A stretch of DNA of 33,796 nt from Desulfuromonadales bacterium (GCA_024636295.1 JAGXHI010000022.1:1-33796), one strand, 5' to 3'. Counted from the first letter of the stretch, positions 7,204 to 17,241 are shown. Notes: generated by a model not told the origin, from the letters alone. Program-made: numbers and translations.

Positions 7204-10200
7204 CGGCCACTCCGAAATCATTGATCCTCACCGATACCACTTTGGAGATTCCCGGCTCCTCCATTGTGATCCCGTACAGGACATCGGCGACTTCCATCGT
7301 CCGCTTGTTATGCGTGATAAGGATAAATTGGGACCTTTTGGCCATCTCGCGGATCATTTCATTGAAACGACCGATATTTGCATCATCCAAGGGTGCATCC
7401 ACCTCATCAAGCAGACAGAAAGGGGAAGGTTTGATGAGGAAAATGGAAAAAATCAGGGCCACTGCCGTCAGAGCCTTCTCCCCACCGGACAACAGGTTCA
7501 CGTTCTGAAGCTTCTTCCCGGGAGGTTGAACAATGATGTCGATGCCGGTCTCCAGCAGGTCTTCTTCGTCGGTCAATCTCAATTCCGCCTTTCCGCCCCG
7601 GAAAAGGCGAGGGAAAATTTCCTGGAATTTATCATTTATCTGATCGAAAGCTTCCCGGAAACGTCGTCGCGTGGTTCGATTGATTTTGGTGATCGCCGCC
7701 TGCAGTCCATCCAGGGACTGGCGCAGGTCTTCCTGCTGAAATACCAGGAATTTGTGACGCTCTTCCAGTTCCTTGGATTCCTCGATAGCGGTGAGATTCA
7801 CCTCTCCCATCCCTTCCAGGATCCGGTCGAGTTCCTCGATCCGACGTTCGGCGGAGGAGACATCGAAGGATTCTTCGTTCCCCATCGCGCATTCATCCGC
7901 TCCAACAAGGTCCAGGCGATAGCGGCTCAAGATGTTCTGCCGCAGGTTTTCGGCCTGCAGCTCAAGTTCACGCACCTTCAGCTGGCGGGAAGCCAAAGCG
8001 TCCCTCTCCCGGTGAAGACGAGCTCCGAATTCCTTGACCTCCCCTTCGCGCTCCCGGATCCGAAGTCCCATCTGGTCAAATTTTTCACGCACGGAATCGA
8101 ACCGTTTATTTTCTTCCTCCCGCTTTCGATAGAGGATTTCGAGTTCAACCTGCAGCCGCTCCTCCTCTTTGCGTAGATTGGCGTGCTCCAGCTCCGCCTC
8201 TTTCCGACGGCTGCGGTCCAGAGCAAGACGGCCGCGCAGTTCCTGGCGCTGCTTTACAAGGCGCTCCAGATTGCGGCGACGTCCCTGCTCCCGCTCCCGA
8301 AGGCTGGCGACGTCCACCTTGAGTGAAATCACCCTCTCCCGCACCTTCCCGAGCTGAAGAGCATGCTCCCGAAGCGCCTCCTGAACCTCTGCAACCGCTT
8401 CTTCGAGAATTTCTTTTTTTCCGTCTTTTTCCTTCCGCTCCTGTTCCGTTTGGCTTTGCTGGCCTTCCAGCCCGACACGCTCCTCATGAAGCTGGTCCTC
8501 TTCGAGACCGAGGACCTCCAGCCGCTCTCTGAGACGACCATCCTCCTGCTGCAGGCGCTGAAGGTCCTTCCGGCTGTCCGCCGTCTTCAGTTCCTGCCGG
8601 TGCAGCGATTCCTGAACTTTTCTCAGTCGAGCCTCGGTGTCCTGAAAGTCCTCCCGCAGGCTCAAGCGCTCCTGTTCTGCTCCAGCAACAAGTCGAGCGT
8701 ATTCTGCGATTTTCTGCTCAAGGTTCTTGATTTCACGTTTCTTCTGTAAAAGCCCCTGGCTCAGATCCTCTTCCGCCCCTCCATTTATTTCTCCACGATG
8801 GGTGAGAAATTCTCCCTCCTTCGTTACCAGGACGGCGCCCGCACTGAGAGAAGCATGGAGATGAGGTTCAAGATCTTCCGCCAGAAAGATCCCATCCAGA
8901 ATTTCCGCGGCGCCTTCCCCTTCCGGACGAACTCCCACAAGGTCCTTCAGGGGAACGCCCCCGGAGGGAGCGGTAACAGCTTTCTTTCCGGCGACAGGAA
9001 GAAGAAAAGTACACCTCCCTCCTTCCGCTCGGAGAAAATCCAAAGCCTCACGGACATCCAGTGACCGCTTCGCAACCAACGCCTGAAGCCGATCTCCAAG
9101 AACGGCCTCCACGGCGATTTCCAGCCCGTCGGGAACATCCAGGAGATCGGCGACCAGCCCGGAGAATCGATCCCGAAAGAGGGAGTTCTTCATCAGCGAC
9201 CTGACACCGCCTCCGTATCCCTCGAGATTCCGCTCGAGTTCCTGCAGGGACTCCAGGCGGGAGCGGAAACGGCTCAGCTCCTCCCGAAGATTGAGAAGAG
9301 AAATCTCCTTCTCCTCGGACAGGGTTCTCAACATTCGGATTTTTTCCTGATCTTCATCCCGCTCCGCCTCCAGACGAAGCCGCTCCGCCTCCATTTCCCG
9401 AAGGGCCTCGGAGACTTTAAGATACAGCTGTCTGGCCTCCTCCATCTGCTCGTTCAGGGCAACCGCCTCCCGGCGGTTTCGTGCGGTCCGCTCCTCGAGG
9501 AGCTGCAGTCTGCGGCCGGCGTCCTCGTGAAGATTACCGAGGCGGGACATCTCTCCCATTACGGTGATGAGTGCCCGGCGATTTTCCTCCAGCCGTTCAT
9601 TCAGGGACCTTTCGGCGTCCGTCAATTCTTCCAGTACACCTTCACCTTCGGCGAGATCGCGAGTTTTTCGCTCCAACTCCTGGCCAAGTCTCTCTTCATC
9701 CGACTTAAGAGCTTCCTCATCGCCGTCGGCGTTCTCCAGACTCCGGCCCAATTCATCGAGCTCCCGATTCAGGCGTTCGGTCTGGCGCTGGAGGTTTTCC
9801 ATCTCCTTTTGGCCGAACCCGATCTTCCCCTCCACCTGCTGAATTTCGCCGGTGAGGTGAAAAACCTTCTCCTGCCCCCGGGACACCTCCTTTTCAGCGC
9901 CGGCATGGGCAATCCGAAGTTCCTCCAGGTGAAGTTCGGCCCGATTGAGCTGGATGGATATGTCGTCGTGATTTCTGCAGCTTTCCTCCTCGCCCCGGGC
10001 CGCATCATCTCTTTCCAGCTGCAATTCCTCAAATCGCCGCCGGGCGAAACGGATTTCGATGTTCCGGTATTCCTCGCGCAGTTTTCGATACCGCTCCGCC
10101 TTCTGTGCCTGGCGCTTCAGGCTGCCCGACTGGCGCCGGACCTCGGAAATGATGTCTCCCAACCGCAACAGGTTCTGGCGGGTGGCCTCGATTTTCCGCA

Positions 10201-10741
10201 GGGCGGATTTTTTCCGCGATTTGTATTTGGTGACTCCAGCGGCTTCTTCGATAAGAGAGCGGCGATCCTCTGGCTTGGCATTGAGAATCATCCCGATTTT
10301 CCCCTGCTCAATAATCGAATAGGTCCGGGCTCCCGCACCCGTATCCATGAACAATTCTGTAATGTCCAGGAGTCGACAGGGTGTTTTGTTGATCAGGTAC
10401 TCGCTTTCTCCGTTTCTGTAGAGGCGCCGGGTGATCATGATCTCAGAGTATTCCCGGTAGAGGGCCGGAGCAAGTCCGTCTTCATTGGAAAAGGTCAGGG
10501 AAACCTCGGCCATTCCCAATGGTTTGCGGGTTTCGCTGCCTCCGAAGATGATGTCCTCCATCATCCGGCCGCGCAGGTGCTTTGCATTCTGCTCCCCCAT
10601 GGCCCAGCGGATGGCATCGACGATGTTGCTTTTTCCGCACCCGTTCGGCCCCAGAACAGCGGTGATTCCCTCCTCGAAATCAAGGGAAGTCTTCTCCACA
10701 AAGGATTTGAATCCGAAAATATCAATGCGTTTTATTTTCAT
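7193..10741 (-). CDS. smc: Chromosome segregation ATPase SMC
   Basis: Full-length 1182-aa SMC, which with ScpA/ScpB forms the condensin that compacts and segregates the chromosome. The N-terminal Walker A GPNGCGKS is at 31-38. Two long coiled-coil arms (about 170-500 and 660-1000) flank a globular hinge at about 505-655 containing a VEAVLGDRLQALV stretch. The C-terminal head carries the ABC signature LLSGGEKA and Walker B FCLLDEVDAPLDDAN. The ATG at 10741 lacks a strong ribosome site. It is the first gene of the unit with the Roadblock protein and ftsY. scpA and scpB are not in the window. Confidence 0.97.
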   Translation of the reverse strand: MKIKRIDIFGFKSFVEKTSLDFEEGITAVLGPNGCGKSNIVDAIRWAMGEQNAKHLRGRMMEDIIFGGSETRKPLGMAEVSLTFSNEDGLAPALYREYSEIMITRRLYRNGESEYLINKTPCRLLDITELFMDTGAGARTYSIIEQGKIGMILNAKPEDRRSLIEEAAGVTKYKSRKKSALRKIEATRQNLLRLGDIISEVRRQSGSLKRQAQKAERYRKLREEYRNIEIRFARRRFEELQLERDDAARGEEESCRNHDDISIQLNRAELHLEELRIAHAGAEKEVSRGQEKVFHLTGEIQQVEGKIGFGQKEMENLQRQTERLNRELDELGRSLENADGDEEALKSDEERLGQELERKTRDLAEGEGVLEELTDAERSLNERLEENRRALITVMGEMSRLGNLHEDAGRRLQLLEERTARNRREAVALNEQMEEARQLYLKVSEALREMEAERLRLEAERDEDQEKIRMLRTLSEEKEISLLNLREELSRFRSRLESLQELERNLEGYGGGVRSLMKNSLFRDRFSGLVADLLDVPDGLEIAVEAVLGDRLQALVAKRSLDVREALDFLRAEGGRCTFLLPVAGKKAVTAPSGGVPLKDLVGVRPEGEGAAEILDGIFLAEDLEPHLHASLSAGAVLVTKEGEFLTHRGEINGGAEEDLSQGLLQKKREIKNLEQKIAEYARLVAGAEQERLSLREDFQDTEARLRKVQESLHRQELKTADSRKDLQRLQQEDGRLRERLEVLGLEEDQLHEERVGLEGQQSQTEQERKEKDGKKEILEEAVAEVQEALREHALQLGKVRERVISLKVDVASLREREQGRRRNLERLVKQRQELRGRLALDRSRRKEAELEHANLRKEEERLQVELEILYRKREEENKRFDSVREKFDQMGLRIREREGEVKEFGARLHRERDALASRQLKVRELELQAENLRQNILSRYRLDLVGADECAMGNEESFDVSSAERRIEELDRILEGMGEVNLTAIEESKELEERHKFLVFQQEDLRQSLDGLQAAITKINRTTRRRFREAFDQINDKFQEIFPRLFRGGKAELRLTDEEDLLETGIDIIVQPPGKKLQNVNLLSGGEKALTAVALIFSIFLIKPSPFCLLDEVDAPLDDANIGRFNEMIREMAKRSQFILITHNKRTMEVADVLYGITMEEPGISKVVSVRINDFGVADAV

Positions 10742-10771
10742 GAATGACCGAGATCAGGGAAGAATATCTTT

Positions 10772-10801
10772 TTAATGAACATCAAGGGCGGTTCATATTA
10801 A
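10772..10801. promoter_or_regulatory. Dyad symmetry in the smc / sensor kinase divergent gap
   Basis: TTAATGAAC (10772-10780) and GTTCATATTAA (10791-10801) form an inverted repeat of nine matching bases, with a 2-base insertion in the right arm and a 10-base centre. It covers the -10 and start region of the smc promoter, so it could be an operator. No known regulator is indicated. Confidence 0.45.
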
Positions 10802-10824
10802 CAGTGATTACTCCAGGCTGTAAA
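10795..10824 (-). promoter_or_regulatory. Putative smc promoter
   Basis: TTTACA (10819-10824), 18-base spacer, TAATAT (10795-10800) on the minus strand. The expected start is near 10788, leaving a leader of about 47 bases before the smc ATG. The -10 lies inside the dyad. Confidence 0.5.
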
Positions 10825-10896
10825 GGCATTTGCCCTCTTTTTGGACGTTGCCCCCCGGATAGCCATTTTTCCCTGGGATACAACAATTTGAAGATA

Positions 10897-10902
10897 TATA
10901 AT
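10897..10902 (+). promoter_or_regulatory. Perfect -10 box for the sensor kinase gene
   Basis: TATAAT occurs on the plus strand about 36 bases ahead of the chosen ATG at 10939. No good -35 is found 16-18 bases upstream, so an activator may be needed. Confidence 0.4.
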
Positions 10903-10938
10903 GGAAACAATATTTGGACTGAAACCGGATGCGAATTC

Positions 10939-12732
10939 ATGTATATCATTAAATCTTTCTTTTCAGAGGCCAGAGGAATCGCCGCGGCAACCTCTGCCGT
11001 CTACATTTTTTCCGGAGCCCTCTGGATCATCGCCTTCGACCGGATAAGCTGGTGGTTTCCGGCTGAATCCGCTACACTTATTTTCCTGCAGAATTACAAA
11101 AGCTGGATCTTCGTTGTCCTGAGCGGTTCGATTCTGTATCTGTTCATCCGATACCACGTAAGGACTCTTCGACGGCGGAATTCAAGTCTGCAGGAGATGG
11201 TGAGCGGCGTTTCGGCTCTGGCAGGGGAAGAATTTTTCCACACTCTCATCCGTCATCTGGTCAAAGCTGTTCAAGCGGATTTCGCGTTCGTGGGCGAGTT
11301 GACTGAAGACAACACACATTTTCGCTCCATTGCCACTGTGTCCGGGGGCGCCGCGGAAGAAGAAATCGAATGCCCGGCGACGGAACCTCCCTTCTGCCTG
11401 ATTGTACAGAAAAACGACCTCGTATATTATCCTTCGAAAATTCAAAGACTCTTCCCCGACAATTTTCTGATTCGGTCCAGGAAAGTAGATAGTCTCTTAG
11501 GCATTCCCCTGAAGGATTCGAACGGATGTGCGATGGGCCTCATCGGCGTAATGGGCGCCAGGCCGCTGAAGGACTGGCGGCTGGCCCAGTCCCTGATCCA
11601 GATTTCGGCGGTACGAGCAGCGGCGGAACTGCAGAGAAAGGGGGACGAAAAAGCGCTCCTTGATCAGTTCAACCAGGTCAGCACCATATTCGAGTCCCTG
11701 AACGCCCTTGTTCTGCTTACGGATCCGAAGATGGAAACCCTCTATTTTCTCAACCGCTATGGCATCGCGGTACTGGGAAAGGATTGGGCCGAAAAGATTG
11801 CATGGAGTCGATCGGCTGCCGTAAACATCTCGCCCCCCAGGGACCTGAGCGGGCAGACACAGGGGAACGGATCCGACCTCTCTCCTTCGGAATGGGAGCT
11901 TCGGGATCCGACGAGCGGCAAGTGGTATCGGTGCCTTGAGAAGGAAATAAAATGGACAAACGGTCTTCCGGCGCACCTGATCATTGCCGTGGACATCACC
12001 GAACGCAAGGAAATGGAACGGTTGAAGGACGAATTGCTCTCGGCCGTAAGCCATGAAATGCGGACTCCTCTCACAGCCATTCTGGGGTATTCGGAATTTC
12101 TGCTGGGAAACACGGCGGCGCCTGAACTTCTGCAGTCCTGCCTGGAGACCATGCACGGAGAAGCAGAACGCCTCAATACCCTTATCAGCAATTTTCTTCG
12201 ATTACAGCGCCTCAAGATGCGCCGGGGCAATGATCGGTTCCGCCCCCTCTGCGTCCAGACCCAAATTCGAAATGCCTTGTCATTCTTCAGCGCCACATCG
12301 AACCATCCTTTTAAGATCAGATGCCCGGACAATCTTCCTCCTGTCATGGGAGACGAAAAGGGTTTTCAGGATATTTTGGAGAATTTGCTGTCCAATGCAG
12401 TCAAGTATTCCCGGGAAAACAGGGAAGTCGTTCTGGGCGCCTTCCGGCGGAAGGAAGAAGTCATTCTCTGGGTCAGGGACCGGGGGCAGGGCATTCCTCC
12501 CGAGGAACTGAACAATATTTTCAATCATTTTCACCGCCTGGATAACACGGACCGCAGAAAGGCGGGCGGAACAGGTCTGGGCCTGACCCTGGTCAAGGAA
12601 CTGGTCAGGGAACACGGAGGCAGGGTCTGGGCGTGGAGCCGTCCGGGAAAGGGCAGCACCTTCTTTTTGGCATTTCCTTTATATGTGCAGGAGGATGCTT
12701 TGATTCCCGATGCCTCGATTATTCCATCCTGA
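10939..12732 (+). CDS. Membrane-bound sensor histidine kinase (GAF-PAS-HisKA-HATPase)
   Basis: 597-aa sensor kinase. Two membrane helices (about 11-33 and 56-74) flank a very short periplasmic loop, then a basic stretch. A GAF-like domain (about 95-235) and a PAS-like domain (about 245-355, ending [10 protein letters not shown]) follow. The HisKA box SHEMRTPL has the phospho-acceptor His372. The ATPase domain carries the N box ([11 protein letters not shown]), DRGQGIP and GGTGLGL. With so little outside the membrane, sensing is probably cytoplasmic or in the membrane. The open frame extends up to 10744, but the start at 10939 follows a TATAAT box and removes 65 atypical residues; the ribosome site is weak, so the start is uncertain. 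No response regulator is nearby. The next gene begins 6 bases after the stop. Confidence 0.9.
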   Translation: MYIIKSFFSEARGIAAATSAVYIFSGALWIIAFDRISWWFPAESATLIFLQNYKSWIFVVLSGSILYLFIRYHVRTLRRRNSSLQEMVSGVSALAGEEFFHTLIRHLVKAVQADFAFVGELTEDNTHFRSIATVSGGAAEEEIECPATEPPFCLIVQKNDLVYYPSKIQRLFPDNFLIRSRKVDSLLGIPLKDSNGCAMGLIGVMGARPLKDWRLAQSLIQISAVRAAAELQRKGDEKALLDQFNQVSTIFESLNALVLLTDPKMETLYFLNRYGIAVLGKDWAEKIAWSRSAAVNISPPRDLSGQTQGNGSDLSPSEWELRDPTSGKWYRCLEKEIKWTNGLPAHLIIAVDITERKEMERLKDELLSAVSHEMRTPLTAILGYSEFLLGNTAAPELLQSCLETMHGEAERLNTLISNFLRLQRLKMRRGNDRFRPLCVQTQIRNALSFFSATSNHPFKIRCPDNLPPVMGDEKGFQDILENLLSNAVKYSRENREVVLGAFRRKEEVILWVRDRGQGIPPEELNNIFNHFHRLDNTDRRKAGGTGLGLTLVKELVREHGGRVWAWSRPGKGSTFFLAFPLYVQEDALIPDASIIPS

Positions 12733-12738
12733 ATTCTG

Positions 12739-15700
12739 ATGATCCGTCGATATCCCTTCTTCCTTACGCTTCTGGCTTTTCTGATTCTCCTGGGTGGTTT
12801 TGCCGTCTTTTTTTCGGGGCGACTCCTGGATTATTCCGATTATCAGCACTTCCTGCAGAAAAAACTTTCGAATTTTTTTTCCGCTCCCGTTCATGTCGGG
12901 CAGGTACAGATATCCCTGAGACATGGACCCTCCATTGCTTTGTCGGATCTGCGGATCGGGGAGGGCGAAACCCGCCCCTTCAACCTGCAGGCCGACCGGG
13001 TGTTCCTGAAAGTCGCGGCGATACCTCTTTTGCGGGGAGAAATCGTTTTCTCCACCATCCTGCTCGACAGACCGCGACTCCATGTTCACCTCCCCCCCTC
13101 TGGCACCGATCGCGGAGAACGGGAGCAACGGGATCAGGTGATGATGGCAATTCCCGCCTCCGCTTCTGTCCGGATCCGTCATGGCGTCGTCACTATTGAT
13201 GATTTTCGGCATCCTGACGCTCCTCGGACATGGAATTTTTATCAAGTGGAGGGAAGCTTCGATCCCTCTCCAGCGGATAAATCGGGATGGGTATCACTCT
13301 CAGGTCTTCTGGTCCAGTCGGGAGAACCTGCCATTTTCGACATGGGCGGAACGGTCCGATTCGTTGATCTCCAAACTCCGACCGGACTGGATCTGGGCCT
13401 GAAAATCAAAAATCTACGTCCTTCGCCCTTTCTGGAATCCTGGCTTGGTCCCGGGTCCGAAGCCCAGGGGGTTCTTTCCCTTGGTTTGACCCTTTCCGGT
13501 TCGATCAGGGAAAAAATCAGCTTCAAAGTCGAGTCTGAGGGAAGTAATCTCAAACTTCAACTCCCTGGCCTTCCGACTCCTCTCGCCCCGGAAACGCTGC
13601 GGGTTTCCGGCATCTGGAGAAACGACGGAGAACGCTACAGTGTGGGCGACCTCACCTGGAAGATGAACGGTTTCCCGGGAAAGGGGGAATTGTCCTTCTC
13701 GGGAGACGGAGATTCCCGGAGGCTGGATGTCCATCTCAGCACCCCTGAGCTCTCCCTTCCCGAACTCATCTCCTTTTTAACCGGAGGCGATTCCGCCGTT
13801 CTTGCGGAAATGAAGGAATGCATTAAATCGGGTCTGATTGCGGTCAGGGAGATGCGCCTTTCCTGGCCGACGTCCGAGAATCCGGAGAAAGGAATCTCCC
13901 CGACCATTGAGGGGACCCTCCTGATAAAAGCCCTGGAGATTCAAGGGGCAGGCGAAACAATACTGAGCCAGGGAGGATTCACTGCCCTTTTGCAGCGGGA
14001 TCTCCTCAGGATCAAAGAGGGAACAGCTTCATCTGCCGGCGGTCCTGTCCGGTTCGAGGGGTCGGTTAAATCACCATTCGAATCCCCGGAACTGGACCTG
14101 GAAGCAGCCGGAATTCTGGAGGCCGCATGGCTGAAGACATGGCTTCCGGAAACCCTGATCCGAGAGTCGGTTTTCTACGGGCCGGCGAACATATCGCTCG
14201 AGTTAAAGGGGACGCCCGGGAAATGGAGGGCGGACCTTCGGAGCGATCTGTCGGGAACGAAGATCGGGTGGAAGAAAAACTTCCAGAAACCCGCGGGGCA
14301 ACCAGCCAGTCTCCGGTTGCAGGGAGATATTTTCCACGACAGACTGGAGCTCGCGAATGGAAAGCTTGATTTGCCTTTCCTGGAATTGAGCGCCCGGGGC
14401 ACGCAGTCTCGAATCGAGGATAACGATTTTCGCCTGGCGATCGAGGGGGCAATCCCTGAGCTGTCGGCGGCGATTGCCGATTTGCCCTTTCTGGAGAGAA
14501 TCGGGGCGCGGGGCGGCGCCAGCTTCAATTATGAGATGTTCGGAAACGAGAATCGGATAAGCAGTCAAGGAGGGGTCCTGTCTCTGAAGGAGGCGGGAAT
14601 GTCACTTCCGGGGGGACTGGCCGATCTCAATCGCATAGAGGGAACCGTTCGCTTCATCGATGGTGGTATCCATGCCGAAGGGGTCAGAGCCTGCATCGGA
14701 GATTCACCGGTTTTTCTGAATGCGGACATGGAGGACCTCTCCTCGCCCCGCCTCCTTCTGGAGGTGCAGGGAGAGCGGATCAGAGCCGACGAACTTATTT
14801 TTCAGTCCCACCAGTTTCTTCATCAGGTAGAGGGAAGGCTGTCGATCGACAGGACGGGAATTCTTTTCGATGAAGTCCGCGTTGGCCTGGAAAAAGGAAC
14901 CATGGCCGTCGTTCGGGGCAACATGCTGAATTTTGCAGACCCTCAGGTAACTTTGGAGATCGATTCGGCCCGGGCGAACATCGATGAAGTCATCGCTCTC
15001 TGGAGAAGGCCGGAGAAGGGGAAAAAAGAGCCGACGGCAAAGAGTTCCTCACCGGTTGTTGTGATCGAAGCCAAGGCAGATGAGGGCGTTTTCTGGAACA
15101 TGAATTTCGAGGCGGCCGAAGGCCGAATCACTTATCGGAACGACATCCTGTCCATCGATCCGCTGCGTTTCGAAACCGGCGAAGGACTCTGCACGGGAAA
15201 GCTGGTTGTGCACCCGGGGGAGGAAGGAGCGGGACAGCTTGAAATATCAGGACGTATTGAAGGGGTGAATGCCGCCCTGCTTCATCATGACCTGCTCGAG
15301 CGGCGCGGAATCATTTCGGGCACCCTCCGGGGGGATTTTCTCCTGAGCGGAAGGATCGGGCGGGAGTTCCTGGAAACAAGTCGCGGCGATTTCCACCTTT
15401 CCGTCCGCCAGGGAGTGTTTCGCCGGTTGAATTTCCTCTCCAAAGTCTTTTCCCTGCTCAACATCTCCCAGGTCCTCACTTTTCAATTGCCCGACATGTC
15501 TCTTGATGGGATGCCCTTTCAGGAACTGAAGGGGACCTTTTCACTTCGCCAGGGAATCCTTTCGACGGAGGACCTGCTGGTGGAGAGCAACGCAATGAAT
15601 CTGTCCCTCGTGGGGTCCGCGAATCTGAAAGCAGATACGCTGGATTTGATCCTGGGGGTGCAACCGCTGGGTACGGTAGACAAGATCGTTTCACGCATTC

Positions 15701-15948
15701 CTGTGGCGGGATGGCTGCTGACGGGGAAAGAGCGGTCGCTGATCACCGCCCTTTTCAGAGTCAGCGGCCCTCTAGGAGACCCCGAGGTGACCCCGATGCC
15801 CGCAGCCTCCGTCTCCGAGAAGGTTTTGGGTGTATTTCAACGGGTTTTTCACCTGCCGGGCCACCTTATTGGAACAGATGGCCAAGAGGATCCGTCCTCT
15901 TCAGGAGGTGGTGATAAAAAGTTTGAGCGTCCTCTACCGCTCCACTGA
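12739..15948 (+). CDS. AsmA-family / YhdP-like envelope protein
   Basis: 1069-aa inner-membrane protein with one N-terminal helix (about 5-27) and a very long periplasmic part rich in alternating beta-strand patterns. The C-terminal third (LDGMPFQELKGTFSLRQG, LGVQPLGTVDKI, VSGPLGDPEVTP) is typical of the AsmA-like C-terminal domain found in YhdP/AsmA proteins. Members form extended hydrophobic grooves proposed to carry phospholipids between the inner and outer membranes. It starts 6 bases after the kinase stop with no ribosome site of its own, so it is probably translationally coupled. Its 3' end overlaps the convergent hydrolase gene by 15 bases. The precise cargo cannot be told. Confidence 0.85.
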   Translation: MIRRYPFFLTLLAFLILLGGFAVFFSGRLLDYSDYQHFLQKKLSNFFSAPVHVGQVQISLRHGPSIALSDLRIGEGETRPFNLQADRVFLKVAAIPLLRGEIVFSTILLDRPRLHVHLPPSGTDRGEREQRDQVMMAIPASASVRIRHGVVTIDDFRHPDAPRTWNFYQVEGSFDPSPADKSGWVSLSGLLVQSGEPAIFDMGGTVRFVDLQTPTGLDLGLKIKNLRPSPFLESWLGPGSEAQGVLSLGLTLSGSIREKISFKVESEGSNLKLQLPGLPTPLAPETLRVSGIWRNDGERYSVGDLTWKMNGFPGKGELSFSGDGDSRRLDVHLSTPELSLPELISFLTGGDSAVLAEMKECIKSGLIAVREMRLSWPTSENPEKGISPTIEGTLLIKALEIQGAGETILSQGGFTALLQRDLLRIKEGTASSAGGPVRFEGSVKSPFESPELDLEAAGILEAAWLKTWLPETLIRESVFYGPANISLELKGTPGKWRADLRSDLSGTKIGWKKNFQKPAGQPASLRLQGDIFHDRLELANGKLDLPFLELSARGTQSRIEDNDFRLAIEGAIPELSAAIADLPFLERIGARGGASFNYEMFGNENRISSQGGVLSLKEAGMSLPGGLADLNRIEGTVRFIDGGIHAEGVRACIGDSPVFLNADMEDLSSPRLLLEVQGERIRADELIFQSHQFLHQVEGRLSIDRTGILFDEVRVGLEKGTMAVVRGNMLNFADPQVTLEIDSARANIDEVIALWRRPEKGKKEPTAKSSSPVVVIEAKADEGVFWNMNFEAAEGRITYRNDILSIDPLRFETGEGLCTGKLVVHPGEEGAGQLEISGRIEGVNAALLHHDLLERRGIISGTLRGDFLLSGRIGREFLETSRGDFHLSVRQGVFRRLNFLSKVFSLLNISQVLTFQLPDMSLDGMPFQELKGTFSLRQGILSTEDLLVESNAMNLSLVGSANLKADTLDLILGVQPLGTVDKIVSRIPVAGWLLTGKERSLITALFRVSGPLGDPEVTPMPAASVSEKVLGVFQRVFHLPGHLIGTDGQEDPSSSGGGDKKFERPLPLH

Positions 15949-16452
15949 AACTCCCAGCACTTTCTCCATCTGCCCGAGGGCGTGATTGCCCTCCTCCTCC
16001 TCCAGACTGGCAACGGAGTCGGCTGGAACCCTGACCCGGAATCCCCTCACCACCGCTTCGATTGAACTGAAGTAGACGCAGATGTTGGTCACGCACCCGG
16101 TTATGACGAGTTCCTCCACCTTCCTCGAACGCAGCACCTCTTCCAGAGAGGTCCCGTAAAAGCCCAAAAGCGTGCTCTTTTCCACGACCGCTTCCCCCTG
16201 CCGAGGGGCCAGATCGGAAACCACCTGCGCTCCCTTGCTCCCCCGCACTGCGTGGGCGGGCCAGGTCGAAAATTCCGGATCATCCGGTGCATGGGCATCA
16301 CATACGTAAACGACCGGAACGCCTTCGGCCCGGGCCCTTTCTATGCGCTCTTTGAGTGCGGGCAGTATTCTCCGCGTCTCAGGCACCTCAAGGGGCGCAC
16401 CGGGGAGAACAAAATCATTGAGCATGTCGATCACCAGAAGGGCCTTCTTCAT
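15934..16452 (-). CDS. Isochorismatase-family cysteine hydrolase (nicotinamidase-like)
   Basis: 172-aa hydrolase of the isochorismatase / PncA superfamily. The Asp-Lys-Cys triad is visible: D9 in ALLVIDML, K92 in VEKSTLLGF, and C125 in GCVTNICVYF with the usual preceding cis-peptide segment. The DAHAPDDPEF stretch corresponds to the metal-binding segment of nicotinamidases. A role in turning nicotinamide to nicotinate for NAD salvage is likely but not proven, because ureidoacrylate and other amidases share the fold. The ATG at 16452 has a strong AAGGAGG 6 bases upstream; a longer frame to 16479 would bypass this. A sigma-70 promoter lies just ahead. Confidence 0.88.
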   Translation of the reverse strand: MKKALLVIDMLNDFVLPGAPLEVPETRRILPALKERIERARAEGVPVVYVCDAHAPDDPEFSTWPAHAVRGSKGAQVVSDLAPRQGEAVVEKSTLLGFYGTSLEEVLRSRKVEELVITGCVTNICVYFSSIEAVVRGFRVRVPADSVASLEEEEGNHALGQMEKVLGVSVER

Positions 16453-16482
16453 AGGAATCCTCCTTGTCTCTTTGCTCATACA

Positions 16483-16512
16483 ACTATAACAGTGCTATCC
16501 GGAGGAGTGCAA
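16483..16512 (-). promoter_or_regulatory. Promoter for the isochorismatase-family gene
   Basis: TTGCAC (16507-16512), 18-base spacer, TATAGT (16483-16488) on the minus strand, in the short gap after the ubiE stop. Confidence 0.55.
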
Positions 16513-16527
16513 AAAGAGAAGTGCGGC

Positions 16528-17241
16528 TCAGGCAGGGCGAACGCCCACGAAGACCGTGGCAATACCGAATGTAAGGTCGTGGTGCTCCAGTTCGGTGAAT
16601 CCCGCATCTGCCATCATGGCCTTGAAGGTCTCCCGGTCCGGAAACTCCAGGACCGAGTCGGGTAGATACTGATAGGCGCTGCGGCGGGAAAAGAGCCCTC
16701 CGATCATGGGAAGAACTCGGCGGAAATAGACGTGGTAAAGAAAGCGGAAGAATCGGCTGCGGGGGTTGGAAAACTCGAGGATAACCGCCCTGCCGCCCGG
16801 TTTGAGCACTCGGTTCATTTCCCGAAGTCCGGCCGGTCTATCCACCACATTTCGGATTCCGAAGGCGATGGTCACTCCGTTGAAAATACCGGAAGGATGG
16901 GGCATGGCTTCGCAAGGGGCGTTAACAAGTTCAATGCGATGGGCAAAAGGGGAACGCCGGATCTTTTCACGGCATCGAATCAACATTCCCGGAGTGAAGT
17001 CCTCCCCTGTGATGCGGACCGAATCGGGCGTGCGCGCAGCTATTTCCAGCGCCACATCGCCCGTTCCCGAAGCCACATCCAGGACTTTTCCTCCGGGTGG
17101 AATCTGAAGGCGTCCGACTGCGAAGGAGCGCCATCTTCGATCGATTCCCAGGGACAGGAGCCTGTTGAGCAGATCGTAGCGGGGTGCAATGGCATCGAAC
17201 ATATCCCTGATGTTCCGGCCCTTTTCGGTCAATTTTCCCAC
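16528..17241 (-). CDS. ubiE: Demethylmenaquinone / ubiquinone C-methyltransferase
   Basis: 237-aa SAM-dependent methyltransferase that methylates demethylmenaquinone to menaquinone (and in some bacteria a ubiquinone precursor). SAM-binding motif I is LDVASGTGDVALE. Family-specific blocks AFGIRNVVDR, NRVLKPGGRAVILEFSNP and YQYLPDSVLEFPDRE are all present. The start is GTG at 17241 with GGAGAG 6 bases upstream; the frame extends to 17352 but without that signal. In an anaerobic delta-proteobacterium the menaquinone reaction (MenG) is the likelier role. It runs divergently from the Nudix gene and ends 75 bases before the next minus-strand gene. Confidence 0.93.
   Translation of the reverse strand: MGKLTEKGRNIRDMFDAIAPRYDLLNRLLSLGIDRRWRSFAVGRLQIPPGGKVLDVASGTGDVALEIAARTPDSVRITGEDFTPGMLIRCREKIRRSPFAHRIELVNAPCEAMPHPSGIFNGVTIAFGIRNVVDRPAGLREMNRVLKPGGRAVILEFSNPRSRFFRFLYHVYFRRVLPMIGGLFSRRSAYQYLPDSVLEFPDRETFKAMMADAGFTELEHHDLTFGIATVFVGVRPA

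Noticed and set aside
9527..10747. A 406-codon open frame on the plus strand, antisense to smc
   Set aside because: smc is unmistakable on the other strand. The antisense frame has no recognisable domain and arises from biased codon use in long coiled-coil genes. Similar frames oppose rny (2982-3881), smc again (7142-8176) and other genes.
10744..10938. Extension of the sensor kinase to 10744, including a CX5C stretch
   Set aside because: The extra 65 codons lie over the smc promoter, the dyad and a TATAAT box, and have no domain. They look like non-coding upstream sequence, though the start is not certain.
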